A DNA stretch of 64,000 nt from CAVQAH01 sp963784195 (GTDB lineage: Bacteria; Acidobacteriota; Vicinamibacteria; Vicinamibacterales; 2-12-FULL-66-21): positions 132,217-196,216 of the forward strand of contig CAWARA010000033.1 of the NCBI GenBank assembly GCA_963784195.1, read 5' to 3'. Each line of letters starts with the position of its first letter. Positions within the stretch are counted from its first letter, which is position 1. Shown in pieces: positions 51,471 to 61,685 of the stretch. A program made the translations under genes and the position numbers. The notes below the pieces were generated by a model. It had not been told where the DNA came from. It ran no database searches and was given only the letters and a program-made list of their open reading frames with translations.

Positions 51471-53885
51471 ATGAAGGACTTCGAGTTCGCGTTCAGACGA
51501 CTGCGCCGCACCCCTCTGTTCTCGGTCGCGGTGATGCTGATTCTCGGCCTTGGGATCGGTGCGAGCGCAACCACGTTGAGCGTCGTCAACACGTTGATGT
51601 GGCGGCCAGTAAATGTGCCAAATCCTGAGCAGTTGATTTCGATCGGGGCGCGCTCGAAAGACGGCCTCGTGCGCTCAATTCCGCTCCCGCTGATTGAGGC
51701 GCTTGCACGTTCGGAGCTATCCAGCGATGCACCCTGCGCGTATAGCACCGGCTTCGCGGCGACAGATGTCAACGGCCAGTCGGCGCGTCCTTTTCTCATG
51801 TTCTTGGCGGGCGATTGCTTTGCTACCTTTCAGGTTCAACCGCTGTTCGGGCGGTTCATCAGACTGGAGGAGGCGCCGTTTCATGAGAAGGGCAGCGCCG
51901 TCGCCATGCTCGGCTATGGGTATTGGCAGCGGATGTTCGGAGGCGCTCCCGACGTCGTCGGCAAAACGATCCGCATCGACACCGCGACCGCCACGATTGT
52001 GGGTGTGCTCCCACGCCACTTTACCGGCATGAACAAGGACCAGGAGACCGCGCTGGTATTGCCGTTCAACTCAATCCGCACCCACACCGCCGCTACTTTT
52101 ATCTTCGCCCGACTTCGTGGTGGCCGGCAGATCACGCAGGTAGAGAGTCAGCTGCGCACCGTCTGGGCGTCAGGGCTTGACGTCGCCTTGCCGGCAACGC
52201 TGACCGGTGCTGCGCGCCGTGCAGCGCTGGACGTCGAACCCGAGCTTCGGTCGGCGCGCGCCGGTCAGTCGACGTTACGGAATCTGTATGGTTCGACATT
52301 CGTGAATATCGCCTGGTTGACCGGCCTCCTGGTTCTGCTGACCAGCATCAACGTCGGCGGTCTGCTGTGCTCGCGCCTGGCGTCGAAACTCACAGAAATG
52401 GCGATCCTGCGTGCACTGGGCGCCACGCGTGCACGGATCGTGCGCACCGTACTGATGGAAGCCGTGCTGCTGTCTTGTGGGGGTTGTGCGATCGGATTGC
52501 CTCTGGCCTACGTCGCGGCGCCTGCGTTTGTGACCCTGCTGCCGGTTGGCTTTGTACCGTGGACCATCTCGTTCACACCGGACGGAAGAGTTATCGCCGC
52601 GTCGGTCTGCATTGCGATGCTCGTGGCGCTGGTGATTACAGTGATCCCGGCCTGGATCGGGACGCGCCGCCACTCTCTGGCGCTGGGCACGGATCGGAGC
52701 GTCACCCGCGCGACGTATCGATCAGCGCAGGTGCTTCTCGTGTTCCAAGTCGCGGCGACGTTGGTGCTCGTGTTTGGGTGCAGCCTTGTGGTCCGCTCGC
52801 TCGTGGCGCTCCAAAACGTCGATCGAGGGTACGCCGCTAATGACGTGCTGTCGATCAGGTTGACGGAGACAGCCGGCGGTTACAGCACACTGGACCAGCC
52901 GACCTACTACCGCGAGCTGGTCAGACGCGTCAGCGCGCTGCCTGGCGTTACGTCCGTCGGGATGGCGCGATATTTCGGGACGGTTCCCGACGAACGTGCC
53001 TGGTACGGACCGGTCTCCTGGTCAGGCGAGGAGCAGGCGGCGACGACTGCGATTTACGAATACACCTCTCCAGGATTCTTCCAGACAGTCGGCATTCCGC
53101 TGCTGCGCGGCCGTGATTTCTCGTGGTCGGATGCGCCCGGCTCGCTCCCGGTCGTGCTGGTGAGCGACAGCCTTGCCCGCATCCTCGAACCCGAGGGCAA
53201 CGTGGTCGGACGCTTTCTCCGCTATGGAACGGAGCCCGCGCGTCAGGAGCTGCAGATCATCGGTGTCGTCGGCAACACGAGTTTCGGAAACTCTCGGTCA
53301 GCACAGATTCGCACGGTGTACTTTCCAGGGATACAGGCTGCACAGGCCACTACCGGCACGCTGCACATCAAAACGAAGGCAGATCTCGGTGCGGTGGCCG
53401 GACCGGTCCGCGAGATCCTCGCGAACATGGGTCACGAACAGGTCGGGAACATGTCGACCATTGATGGTCTGTTCGACGGCTGGCTCGTCGCCGAGCGGAT
53501 GGGCGCCAGCGTGAGCACCGCTGTGACCGTGCTGGCGCTCTGCATCGCGGGTGTCGGCGTGTACGCGCTGCTGGCGTATGCCGTCGCTCGTCGGACCCGC
53601 GAGATCGGCATCCGGATCGCGGTCGGCGCCACCGCTCGCGACGTGTCCTCCTTGGTCTTGCGCGACGCTCTTATCCTCGCCGGAGCCGGCGTCGGTCTTG
53701 GTATTCCGGCCGCTCTGATGTCCGCCCGAGTGTTGGAGTCGCTCATGTTCGGTATCACGACGAGCAACATGACGACGCTGATCGCGTCGGCCACGCTGCT
53801 GATCGCCATTGCTGTGAGTGCCGCGGTGGTCCCCGCATGGCGCGCGGTGCGTGTCGATCCAATGATCGCATTACGCGCGGAGTGA
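51471..53885 (+). CDS. ADOP/MacB-FtsX-type ABC transporter permease
   Basis: An 804-residue permease of the ADOP family (acidobacterial duplicated orphan permease), containing two MacB_PCD-FtsX units. The first hydrophobic segment VAVMLILGLGIGASATTLSV follows the short N-terminus, then periplasmic region one, three helices (IAWLTGLLVLLTSINVGGLL and others), and a second copy with VLLVFQVAATLVLVFGCSLV, a second periplasmic domain and the last helices. It ends RAVRVDPMIALRAE, the family's usual ending. No ATP-binding subunit lies nearby. Its ATG overlaps the trailing kinase frame. Confidence 0.92.
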   Translation: MKDFEFAFRRLRRTPLFSVAVMLILGLGIGASATTLSVVNTLMWRPVNVPNPEQLISIGARSKDGLVRSIPLPLIEALARSELSSDAPCAYSTGFAATDVNGQSARPFLMFLAGDCFATFQVQPLFGRFIRLEEAPFHEKGSAVAMLGYGYWQRMFGGAPDVVGKTIRIDTATATIVGVLPRHFTGMNKDQETALVLPFNSIRTHTAATFIFARLRGGRQITQVESQLRTVWASGLDVALPATLTGAARRAALDVEPELRSARAGQSTLRNLYGSTFVNIAWLTGLLVLLTSINVGGLLCSRLASKLTEMAILRALGATRARIVRTVLMEAVLLSCGGCAIGLPLAYVAAPAFVTLLPVGFVPWTISFTPDGRVIAASVCIAMLVALVITVIPAWIGTRRHSLALGTDRSVTRATYRSAQVLLVFQVAATLVLVFGCSLVVRSLVALQNVDRGYAANDVLSIRLTETAGGYSTLDQPTYYRELVRRVSALPGVTSVGMARYFGTVPDERAWYGPVSWSGEEQAATTAIYEYTSPGFFQTVGIPLLRGRDFSWSDAPGSLPVVLVSDSLARILEPEGNVVGRFLRYGTEPARQELQIIGVVGNTSFGNSRSAQIRTVYFPGIQAAQATTGTLHIKTKADLGAVAGPVREILANMGHEQVGNMSTIDGLFDGWLVAERMGASVSTAVTVLALCIAGVGVYALLAYAVARRTREIGIRIAVGATARDVSSLVLRDALILAGAGVGLGIPAALMSARVLESLMFGITTSNMTTLIASATLLIAIAVSAAVVPAWRAVRVDPMIALRAE

Positions 53886-53992
53886 AGTTCCTCTGGATGG
53901 CACCAGTAGGTAGGTAGCTTGCTTAAGATAGATTGCGCGCCTGTCTACCGGCCGGTCAAGGTGGCGCGAATGCTCCTGTGCTCCGCAAGAAC

Positions 53993-54290
53993 TCACGCGG
54001 CGACGTGTTTCAGGTGGTAATAGTGGTGTAGCCCGCCGAGCCGAGCACTGGCAACGACGCTATGCGCAGGTGACAGGCTGTGGCCGGTCAGCGGCGCCCG
54101 GCCAGTCGGTGTATCCGGCAGGCCCGGACCCAAGGCGGAATGTGGGCGTTCACCGTTGTAGTGGCGTATTCCCCTCCGCCCAGCCGCAAATGCGGCTCGG
54201 CAAGCGGAATCATCCAATCGAGACACTCGCGCCGAGCGGTCCTAAAGAATCGCTTCCAGACCCGTTGGCCTGCGGCGTGATGAGGGTAAA
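53993..54290 (-). pseudogene. C-terminal remnant of an integrase-core (rve) transposase
   Basis: Two minus-strand frames join to give RFFRTARRECLDWMIPLAE followed by IRHYNGERPHSALGPGLP and a tail ending LGGLHHYYHLKHVAA at 53993. The RRECLDW and HYNGERPHS.LG blocks are hallmarks of the rve transposase group whose N-terminal stub is at 38672-38830. The catalytic Asp/Glu part is absent here. Confidence 0.75.
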
Positions 54291-54299
54291 TCCGATGCT

Positions 54300-54520
54300 C
54301 GTCGCCATTCCCGCACTCTGCGCCGGCAGAGGTGTTCGCCGTACTCGATGCCCGGCAGTTTTCTTGGCCCCCACCCGCGTGGCGGAACAGGGATGTCCTT
54401 GCCGATCGCACAACTTGCCGAGCCCTCGACAGGAGAGGCCCAGTTCCTTCGCGGGCGTATCGAGGGCGTAGTCCACGCTCGGTCGTAGAGCTGTTGGCGG
54501 GTGAGGGTGATGGTGGGCAT
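54300..54520 (-). pseudogene. N-terminal remnant of an HTH-like protein, several frameshifts
   Basis: Pieces in three frames form MPTITLTRQQLYDRAWTTP, TPAKELGLSCRGLGKLCDRQ, VPPRGWGPRK and KKTAGHRVRRTPLPAQ. Together they match a family of uncharacterised bacterial proteins that begin with a short helix-turn-helix-like region and the words IPVPPRGxWAKxxAG. It is joined at its 3' side to the transposase remnant. Confidence 0.55.
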
Positions 54521-54577
54521 TTCGAGAGGCTACATCGACCCATTGCCTGTGATGACCGTTGATGGGATCATCCCTCC

Positions 54578-54946
54578 GTGATCCCCGTCTCCCAGTTGCT
54601 CTCTGTTCGAGGCTTCGAGCCCAACCGCAAACACGTCAAGCTCGTGCGGCACAAGGACAGCCGGTTCGATCTCGAAGCGCTGCGGCGCACACCGTGGTTC
54701 GACGTCTACCAGCAGTACCAGTCGAGGCCGGTGTTCGACGACTGCACGCAGATCGTCTCGTTCATCGGGGAGGAGTATCCGAAGAGCCGATTCGTGGGGG
54801 TCTACGATGTAGGTACGCGGCGCACCGCGGTGGATGTGCCCCGTCCAGTGGATTGTCCATATCCTGATTTGACGGCAGAACCACCGTCGTTTCCTCAGCT
54901 CTGCCCCAGAATCGCGGCGGGTCCAGGACTTCGTGTTGCGCAATGA
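54578..54946 (+). pseudogene. N-terminal part of a GIY-YIG-type nuclease-family protein
   Basis: The first 80 residues from GTG 54578 (QLLSVRGFEPNRKHVKLVRH, FDVYQQYQSRPVFDDC, IVSFIGEEYPKSRFVGVYDV) resemble the N-terminal region of a group of GIY-YIG-nuclease-family proteins with the YQSYQSKPVF and FIGVY words. After GVYDVGTRRT the sequence loses the pattern and no GIY-YIG domain follows. I read this from memory of the family and cannot confirm it. Confidence 0.5.
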
Positions 54947-55055
54947 CATACATCGCTAGCCTCCGTCTATTGATGCGGGCCTGCGTCGAACGAACATACC
55001 AGAACAGAGCAGACCGGGATACTACGGCGGCCCACGCCCTGTTCATCGTGTGTCG

Positions 55056-55895
55056 CTAGTTTTCACCCCTATCGGAATCGGCCGCCTCGAAACGCACGAC
55101 GATCAGCGTGATGTTGTCGCTGGCCTCGCCATCATTGGCTTGTGCGAGCAGCTTCTTCGCTGCCGCCTCCGGTGCGGGCTCGGCGTCGAGAGTAGCCACG
55201 ATCGCGTCGTCCGTCACCATTTCCGTCAATCCGTCTGAGCACAGCAGCAAGCGATCGCCGCCCCGCACTTCGAGTGCGCGAGCTTCGACCTTGACTCCGA
55301 GCTCCGAGCCGCCGACGACGTTCGTGATACTGTGCCGGAGCTGGTGTCCGGCGACCTGATCACGCCGAAGCGCTCCGCTGCGCACCATGTCTGCCACGAC
55401 CGTGTGGTCCTCGGTGAGCTGGTGCAACTCGTGGTCTCGGTATAGGTACGCACGGCTGTCGCCCACGTGGATGACACACAGCTGCGCACCCAGGTGGAAC
55501 GCCATCGTCACCGTCGTCCCCATGCCACTCAATTCCGGGTGCGCCGCGGTTTCTTCGAGAATGCGGGCATCGGCGTGCCGAATCGCGGACTCGAACTGCG
55601 CGAGAACTCTCTGCTCGTCGGGACTGCCCGACCCGAAAAACCATCGGAACGAATCGAGCATGAACTGCTCGATGGCAGCGACGGCGAGCGCACTCGCCCG
55701 TTCGCCCGCGAGGTGCCCGCCCATGCCGTCGGCCACCAGAAACAAATGTGCGCGCTCCTCGCCAACCTGCAGCTTCGGTTCCGGCAAACTCGTCTGCCAA
55801 ACCCGCATTGCTTTGGTGAGCTCGGCAACGAGGAATTGATCCTCATTCGTTGTGCGCACCTTTCCTCTGTCGGTGACTCCAAAGGCCTTCACCAT
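55056..55895 (-). CDS. PP2C-type Ser/Thr protein phosphatase
   Basis: A 279-residue PPM-family phosphatase that removes phosphate from Ser/Thr residues, probably reversing the TolB-type kinases of this genome. It begins MVKAFGVTDRGKVRTTNEDQ (Asn-Glu-Asp metal site), has FLVADGMGGHLAGERAS (Asp-Gly), MGTTVTMAF, VIHVGDSRAYLYRDHEL, LLLCSDGLTEMV and DGEASDNITLIVV, the full set of metal ligands. No membrane helix is present, so it is cytoplasmic. It is not in an operon with a kinase. Confidence 0.95.
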   Translation of the reverse strand: MVKAFGVTDRGKVRTTNEDQFLVAELTKAMRVWQTSLPEPKLQVGEERAHLFLVADGMGGHLAGERASALAVAAIEQFMLDSFRWFFGSGSPDEQRVLAQFESAIRHADARILEETAAHPELSGMGTTVTMAFHLGAQLCVIHVGDSRAYLYRDHELHQLTEDHTVVADMVRSGALRRDQVAGHQLRHSITNVVGGSELGVKVEARALEVRGGDRLLLCSDGLTEMVTDDAIVATLDAEPAPEAAAKKLLAQANDGEASDNITLIVVRFEAADSDRGEN

Positions 55896-56319
55896 CAGCG
55901 GGCGGGGGGAGTGACGGACTCGTCGGTCATCGCATCTCCGTTCGTTCAGGCGGCACAGTACCCTGACTCACATCAGTATCCATTCTAATGCTTCCTTAAG
56001 AGCAGGAGCTCTGCCCGTGAACGTGAGAGCTCACTGCCAGGCCACCGCCGGAGGAACGCGAGACGGCAGGTGACCGACCACCCCGGAAAACCGAGAACTT
56101 GAGGGCCGGCCGAAACTAGCCACATCGAGGTCGCCACCCTGGCGGAGGAGAAGGCGCTGGGCTCTCGGCGGCGGGGACCATGACTGACCCCGAGCGTGGC
56201 ACCTCGTCATCTGGGAAGCCCGCCACGACAACGGTTGGGCTATGCCAGTGATGGAGCAGCCCGATGGCGAGGATACAGAGTGAGGATACAGGAAGTACGG
56301 ATACGGACAGTACGGATAC
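55896..56319. other. Stretch without an intact gene
   Basis: Only short frames. At about 56275-56325 a tract of TACGGA words (AGTACGGATACGGACAGTACG and the following bases) forms imperfect short tandem repeats. Confidence 0.55.
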
Positions 56320-56505
56320 GGGTGGAAAGGGGCGATTACGAAGGACGACAGGTAATCCATCACGGCGGCAACATCCCTGGATACACGTCCGAGAGCTTGC
56401 GAATGCCCGAAGATCGCACCTACGTCGCCGTCCTGGCGAACTCCGACGATCCGCCCGTCAACATCGAGTTCCTCGCGGTCACCGGACCCCCCGGACCAAA
56501 TTCCC
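56320..56505 (+). pseudogene. C-terminal remnant of a class C beta-lactamase-like serine hydrolase
   Basis: The plus frame reads GRQVIHHGGNIPGYTSESLR, MPEDRTYVAVLANSDDPP and FLAVTG. The HHGGNIxGxxSE block (KTG-box region of class C/PBP-like hydrolases) and VAVLANS strand are diagnostic. Nothing of the SxxK or YxN motifs precedes it. About 60 residues remain, upstream of the matrixin gene. Confidence 0.7.
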
Positions 56506-56601
56506 GCAGCCTACCAGCTGGCTCTGGAATTGCAAACTGCCACGCGGCAGGCCTGATGGCCTGCCCAGGCAACCTGCAGATAACCCACAGGGGGTGTCAC
56601 C

Positions 56602-57321
56602 ATGGTTCCGCGAACGCTGATCGTGTCCGCCGGCATGACAGTGCTCTTCGCCGCGGCAAGCGTGGCCGCTTCGAGTGAAGAGGTCGGAGTTCAACCGACG
56701 CAGCCGTCGTGCAAGCTCCCGAAGTCCAACGCCGAGGCGCTGGTCATCCTCAGCAATTTCTATCCGGGATACTGGTGGGACCACACCGACCTCACCATCG
56801 CGGTGCAGTCGCATCCCAAGGCGACGGAGGAGCAAGTCCAAGCGGTCCAGGACGCCATCGCGACCTGGAGTGACGTGCTGGAGGACTGCTTCGACGGCCT
56901 GATCACCCTCACCGACGTCACGGGCTCGGATCGGAACCCGCAACAGGCCGCCGACATCGTCGTCCACTTCGTCCCGAAGGCGGGCGGTGTCGTATTCGGC
57001 GGCTACGCGATCTGCGGTGACCATGGATGCCCAAACATCCTGGTGCGATCCGATCTGCCGCCGGCTCTGGGCGCGGATCCGTACAGCCCGCAATACATCG
57101 AATGGGTCGCGCTCCACGAAATCGGGCACGCCCTCGGGCTCGGCCACGCCACCAACCTGCTCGAAAGTACGGACCTCATGGGATATGGATGGCCCAGCCT
57201 CGGGGATCCGGTGCTGTCACAGTGTGATATCGACGCGCTCGCGTACATCTTCGCCTGGGCGCTCGAAGGAACGGAGCCGCAACCGCCCGGGCCGGGGCCG
57301 TTCGTGTGCGACGCGAAATAG
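56602..57321 (+). CDS. Secreted matrixin-like zinc metalloprotease
   Basis: A 239-residue exported protease. ATG 56602 follows AGGGGGTG and starts the leader MVPRTLIVSAGMTVLFAAAS. After a propeptide-free N-terminus the matrixin features appear: WWDHTDLTIAVQSH (substrate strand), ADIVVHFVP and the zinc site WVALHEIGHALGLGHATN (HExxHxxGxxH, near residue 173) with the Met turn in TDLMGYGWPS. The C-terminus ends with a Pro-rich tail. The short length fits a matrixin catalytic domain alone. Confidence 0.88.
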   Translation: MVPRTLIVSAGMTVLFAAASVAASSEEVGVQPTQPSCKLPKSNAEALVILSNFYPGYWWDHTDLTIAVQSHPKATEEQVQAVQDAIATWSDVLEDCFDGLITLTDVTGSDRNPQQAADIVVHFVPKAGGVVFGGYAICGDHGCPNILVRSDLPPALGADPYSPQYIEWVALHEIGHALGLGHATNLLESTDLMGYGWPSLGDPVLSQCDIDALAYIFAWALEGTEPQPPGPGPFVCDAK

Positions 57322-57628
57322 GAATCGGGGTCGGACGGGATGGGATCGGTTCCAGTTAACCTGCGTCTGCGGTGACTCGTGTAGCCTCAGGAGATGAAGC
57401 AGCCGATCCGTTCCCTGCTCGCCTGTACCACGTTTAGCCTCGGCGCTACATGTCCTCGCAGGATGGGGGGTGGTGATCGGCGGCAGTGACGGGCAAGTGT
57501 CGCAACGCCGTTGCTCGGCCCTCTCGGTCGGCACGTCGTCCAGCATGTTGCGTGCCGAACGAATGGGCGAAGACAATCCGTGTCGCGAGCGGCCAATGAT
57601 AGTGTAGCCGCTCCGTTTCCAGAAGGCG
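57322..57628. other. Stretch with a possible leader-peptide stub
   Basis: No intact gene. At 57394-57489 a 31-codon frame starts MKQPIRSLLACTTFSLGATC, which looks like the signal peptide of an exported protein whose remainder is missing. Confidence 0.45.
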
Positions 57629-57808
57629 CTACTCAATCGGCCGCTTGCGAATCTTGCGCGCGATCTCGAGATCGAGTTGCTCGATCTCATTCCATTCTTC
57701 GACCAAGTCAACTTCCTGGTTGGTGGCGAGCTTCTGACGCAACATCGTGCGCATTTGCACGCTGCGCTCGATGTCCAAAACTAGTTTCGCGACTTCGTCT
57801 GGTTTCAT
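57629..57808 (-). CDS. Small hypothetical protein (59 residues)
   Basis: A 59-codon frame shorter than the usual cut-off. It begins MKPDEVAKLVLDIERSVQMR and continues with an acidic helix (QEVDLVEEWNEIEQLDLEIA), ending RKRPIE. The upstream CGATGAGGGTGG is a plausible binding site. Predicted to be one long amphipathic helix; the family is unknown. It is co-directional with the following basic protein. Confidence 0.55.
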   Translation of the reverse strand: MKPDEVAKLVLDIERSVQMRTMLRQKLATNQEVDLVEEWNEIEQLDLEIARKIRKRPIE

Positions 57809-57849
57809 GCCGTACCACCCTCATCGCTTAGTTCTTGGCCGAAATCCGC

Positions 57850-58300
57850 TCAGGCGGCCTTCCGTTTTGCCGCCCACCGCTTCTTCTGGGCCTGCGAAAT
57901 CCGCTTTCGCGCGGCGGCGGACATCTTGCGGGGGCCGCGCTTGGCGGTTCCGCGTTTGGCGCCTTTTGCGGCTCGAGCTACCTTGGCCTTCGGAGTGCCG
58001 TTTGCTTCGACGGCCGCGGTAACCGTTGTTCCAGTTCCTGCCCGGCGTGCCGCCCAATACTTCTTCATCCGCTCGCCAACGACTTTGCGCTGGGCGGCGG
58101 ACATGGTGCTGCGGCGGCGGGGCCCGGGTGGCGTGGCCGACACACCGCCAGATTCCGTTCGGCGACATTCGCGCGCCGACGCGGCCCGCGGCTCTCCCGA
58201 AGCTCGGGAAATGCGCGTCGAATCGCGTCGACTTCCTGGGCGATTTCAGTGAGCCGCGCCTGGGCACCGGCGACGGCATAACGGCGGATGTCTGAGGGAG
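57850..58300 (-). pseudogene. Basic histone-like protein, N-terminal part in another frame
   Basis: Downstream frame (57850-58143) has MSAAQRKVVGERMKKYWAAR, then a Lys/Ala-rich middle and KMSAAARKRISQAQKKRWAA, two copies of the motif SAA.RK.I...K.RWA seen in basic acidobacterial proteins, probably DNA-binding. The preceding frame (about 58160-58300) gives SDIRRYAVAGAQARLTEIAQ and EVDAIRRAFPELR, the conserved N-terminal helices of the same proteins. The two meet near 58150, so one indel probably divides the gene. The downstream part may be translated alone from an internal ATG. Confidence 0.6.
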
Positions 58301-58461
58301 AATGATTGATTAGGCATGAAGGGGAGTGTAGCACCTCAAGGACTAGACCTGCATATGTGTCGACGTAATCTTCAGAGGTCGCGATCCCGAATACCACATA
58401 CAGAACTATCCGGTGGAGCCTGAGGGTCGGCGACGTTGTTCTTTGGGCGCGGTGACTCTCG

Positions 58462-60722
58462 TCACCGATCGGATAAATCGCGGCCGGCTGGAGGCTCCCT
58501 GGTAGTTCCCCGAAACGGCTGATAGAGACTGCACGCCAAGCTCACGAAAACCACCGACCAACTGAGGATGACGAGAAGAGGGAAGCCTGCGGGTTTGTAC
58601 GTGAAGTGGACGTCGCTGTTACCGGCTTCTACGGCCAGCGCCCGAAAAATAAAGTTGCCACCCCACACTTCGGTGGGTCTGCCATTCACGGCAGCCTGCC
58701 AGCCGCGAGACCAGCGATCCGTTACCAGTAGCCAACCCTTCGCAGGACAAGTTACTTCGAATCTTAATTCGTCCGGGCGGTAAACCTTCAGGCTCACCGG
58801 ACCGGTCGTCGCGGCCGGCAATTCATGGATCTTCGCGATAACATCGTCGGACGCGGCGAACCCGCCGGTCATCAGCTGATCGCGCGGGTGGACCACCAGC
58901 ACGCCCCTGCCCAACCTTTCCGCGCGCTCGACGAAGGCAGCATATGCCGCATCCGAGGGAGGAACAGCAATCACTTGACTGGCACACCAGATGCGATCTG
59001 ACCCTGTCGCCATCGCACGCAGGACCGAGCGCTGCACCAGATCCAGATGGAACCGATTCTTAAAGCCGACGTAGTTTTCGAGCGTGGGTATTTTCAGCGG
59101 AAGATTCTTATTGTGCGGTGTGGCGTCGATGTCCGACCATGGCGGAGCCAGTTGGTCGCGTCGCAAGCCGTGTGACATCAGATCGACCGATGGATTATGC
59201 TCGCTGGCGAGCCGATTCCAGCTCTCCTTCAGATGTCCACCCTCGTACCACAGTGTGGGCTGACTGAAGTGGATCGTGAGCAGACCATCCCCGACGGCGA
59301 GAGTCACCAAGAGACCGCGCAACAGCCGCATCCAGATGGCGGCCGGCACCCACATTAAAGCCAAGCCAATACTGAAGATCGCCGACCACACAATCCAAAG
59401 GTGAAGGTCCGCACTCCGCACGTGCGCTCCGGTGTGCTCGACGAATAGCCTCACAGCATAATATCCAGATATCGACGATGCGGACAGGATCCCGGCGGTA
59501 ACTGCGAATCTCTTCGAAAGCCGGGCTCGTGAATCGGGATTCGCCAACGCAAGCTCGCGAGTTCCGAGTAAAGCTAGCACCACGACCACGAACATGGCAT
59601 AAATGCGAAGGACGCCGGAGTGGCGGAAGTACCGTGTCGGGGGAACAAGATCGTAGAGCCAGCCACGAACCGGCACGGACTGGCCGAGCGCCGCCAAGAA
59701 GAAGGCGACCGCTACACCGAACAGCCACCACCGCCAACGGTCGCGAGGTCTCACCACAAGACCGAGCATCGCGAGCACCGGAACGATCGGTCCGAGATAG
59801 ACGCTGGCGGTGGAAATATCCGTGTACGCCCATAGTTCCGGGTTGTACTGCTTCAGGATAGACAGGTAGGGGCTCGCAACGGTCGCGACCGTGCCAGGGT
59901 GGAGGGCATTGGAGGTCACGGCGACATCGCGAGGCAGGGCGCCGGAGCGGTCGGTGTACCCGGCGCCTCCAGAAAGAAGGCGGCGTAGGTCGGCGATAAC
60001 ACGACCGCACCGATGAACACCAGTGTGGTGGCGGCCAGAGCGGCAAAACGGAGAGTCGGACGCGGTGTGCTGGACTCCATCGGAGCCCTCCAGCGCGGAT
60101 TGCTGACAGGGCTTGTGGTTGCCGGAAACCAGACGCGACCGGCCGCCCATAACAGCGCAAAGCCCGCATTGAGGAAGACCCATCCAGGATATCCACCGAG
60201 CGCCGACAAACCCCAGACGACACCCGCCTCAACAGCGGGCCGCAGCGTTTGGCGTGAAAGCGCAACATCGAAGCGCCAGATGACGAATGCTAACGACGAC
60301 ATCGTGTACAGCGTCGAAGTGTGTTGCGCATGACCGGTATAAAACCCGGAGAACACGAACGCGAGGGCAATGACCAAGCATGCCCAGGGAGGAGCCTGCA
60401 GATGGCGCCCGAGAAGAACCACCCCGAGGCCGCCGAGACACCAAATGGTCAGCCAGTAGGCGCGAAAGGCGAGCTCGGTTCCTCCGGTAACAAAGCCGAG
60501 GGCCATTGCCAGTGGCGAGAAGGATGGGATTTGCGGATCAGCATAGTCTGGCGATCCGGCGTTCACCCACGGATCCCAGAGGAGAAACTGGCCAGCACGT
60601 GCATGGTCCGCCACCAACAGCTGAAATGGCGCGTAAAATCGGTCTGCGTCCCACTTGGGCACGACCCTGCCAAGCGTTAGTTTGTAATTGGCTCCCAGCA
60701 ATACAAGGACTAGAACTGCCAC
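58462..60722 (-). pseudogene. YfhO-like polytopic membrane protein, one frameshift, 5' end at IS21
   Basis: A large membrane protein of about 750 residues, in the YfhO/glycosyltransferase-like family of polytopic proteins. The 5' frame (59916-60722) carries ADRFYAPFQLLVADHARAGQ, WDPWVNAGSPDYADPQIPSF (family signature) and FVFSGFYTGHAQHTSTLYTM. Near 59965 the frame changes; the 3' frame (from about 59960) continues GYTDRSGALPRDVAVTSNAL, LKQYNPELWAY, ten or so membrane spans and a C-terminal extracytoplasmic beta domain (WLLVTDRWSRGWQAAVNGRP). At the 5' side the frame runs up to the end of the IS21 element at 60757, which may have removed its start. Confidence 0.75.
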
Positions 60723-60920
60723 GGCGACGAACCAATGCCATGACTTGGAAGTGCGCGCGCCGCTCGGAAACTAGACCAGTCCGCCGCTCGGAAAGTGATC
60801 CACCGGAAGGACGTTCATTCTACGCTCTTGGCTCTTCCCGGGCTCTTCTCTATCCGTAGCCGGGCGGTGGGACGGCCGTTCTTCAGGCCGAGCCCAGCGC
60901 CTGGCTACGGACGTGCGCGG

Positions 60921-61685
60921 CTACCCGGGCCCGCGCCGCTTTCGCATCCGATAGCTTTTCCCCTTGGTCGTAATCACGGTGGCGTGATGGGCCAGCCGGT
61001 CCAGAAGCGCCGTGGTCAGCTTTTCGTCACCAGCGAAGACGGTCACCCATTCGGCAAATGCGAGATTGGTCGTGACGACCGTGGCGCGTCGTTCGTACCG
61101 GTCCGTGATCAGATTGAACAGCAGCTCGCCGCCGATCCGGTCGAACGGCACGAACCCGAGCTCGTCGACGATGAGGACGTCGACGCGGAGCAGCCGCTGC
61201 TGCAGCCGGGTCAGCTCGCGCGTATCACGCGCTTCGATCAATTGACGCACGAGATCAGCCGCGCGGGCGAACAGCACGCGTCGCTTCTGCTTCGTCGCCT
61301 CGACGCCAAGGGCGATCGCGAGATGTGTCTTGCCGGTCCCGATCGGGCCGGCGAAGATCAGATTCTCGGGGGCGGTCACCCATTCGCTGCGCGCCAACGT
61401 GTGGATCTGGGTCGCGCTGACGCCGTCCGCCGTGGTGAAGTCGAAGCTATCGAGCGTCTTCACCTCGGGAAACCGTGCCTCGCGCAATCGCTGGCGAATG
61501 ACCGACTCGTGGCGCGAGGCCTGCTCCGCGGTGAGGACCTCGTGGAGATAATCCTCGTGGGGCCAATGGGCATCGCGCGCTTGACGGGCCAGGGCTTCGA
61601 AGGTGCGCGCGACACCCGGCAATTTCAACGCCCGCGTCTGTGCGACGACGAGATCGCGGGCGAGGGTGGCGGTGGCGACGCTCAT
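60921..61685 (-). CDS. istB: IS21 helper ATPase IstB
   Basis: A 254-residue AAA-type ATPase that assists IstA transposase. Walker A is GPIGTGKTHLAIALGVEATK, Walker B VDVLIVDELGFVPFD, and the sensor region VVTTNLAFAEW; the C-terminus shows LLDRLAHHATVITTKGKSYR. ATG 61685 gives a normal family N-terminus; the longer open frame reaches into istA. It overlaps istA by 4 bases (61682-61685), the usual coupling in this family. Confidence 0.93.
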   Translation of the reverse strand: MSVATATLARDLVVAQTRALKLPGVARTFEALARQARDAHWPHEDYLHEVLTAEQASRHESVIRQRLREARFPEVKTLDSFDFTTADGVSATQIHTLARSEWVTAPENLIFAGPIGTGKTHLAIALGVEATKQKRRVLFARAADLVRQLIEARDTRELTRLQQRLLRVDVLIVDELGFVPFDRIGGELLFNLITDRYERRATVVTTNLAFAEWVTVFAGDEKLTTALLDRLAHHATVITTKGKSYRMRKRRGPG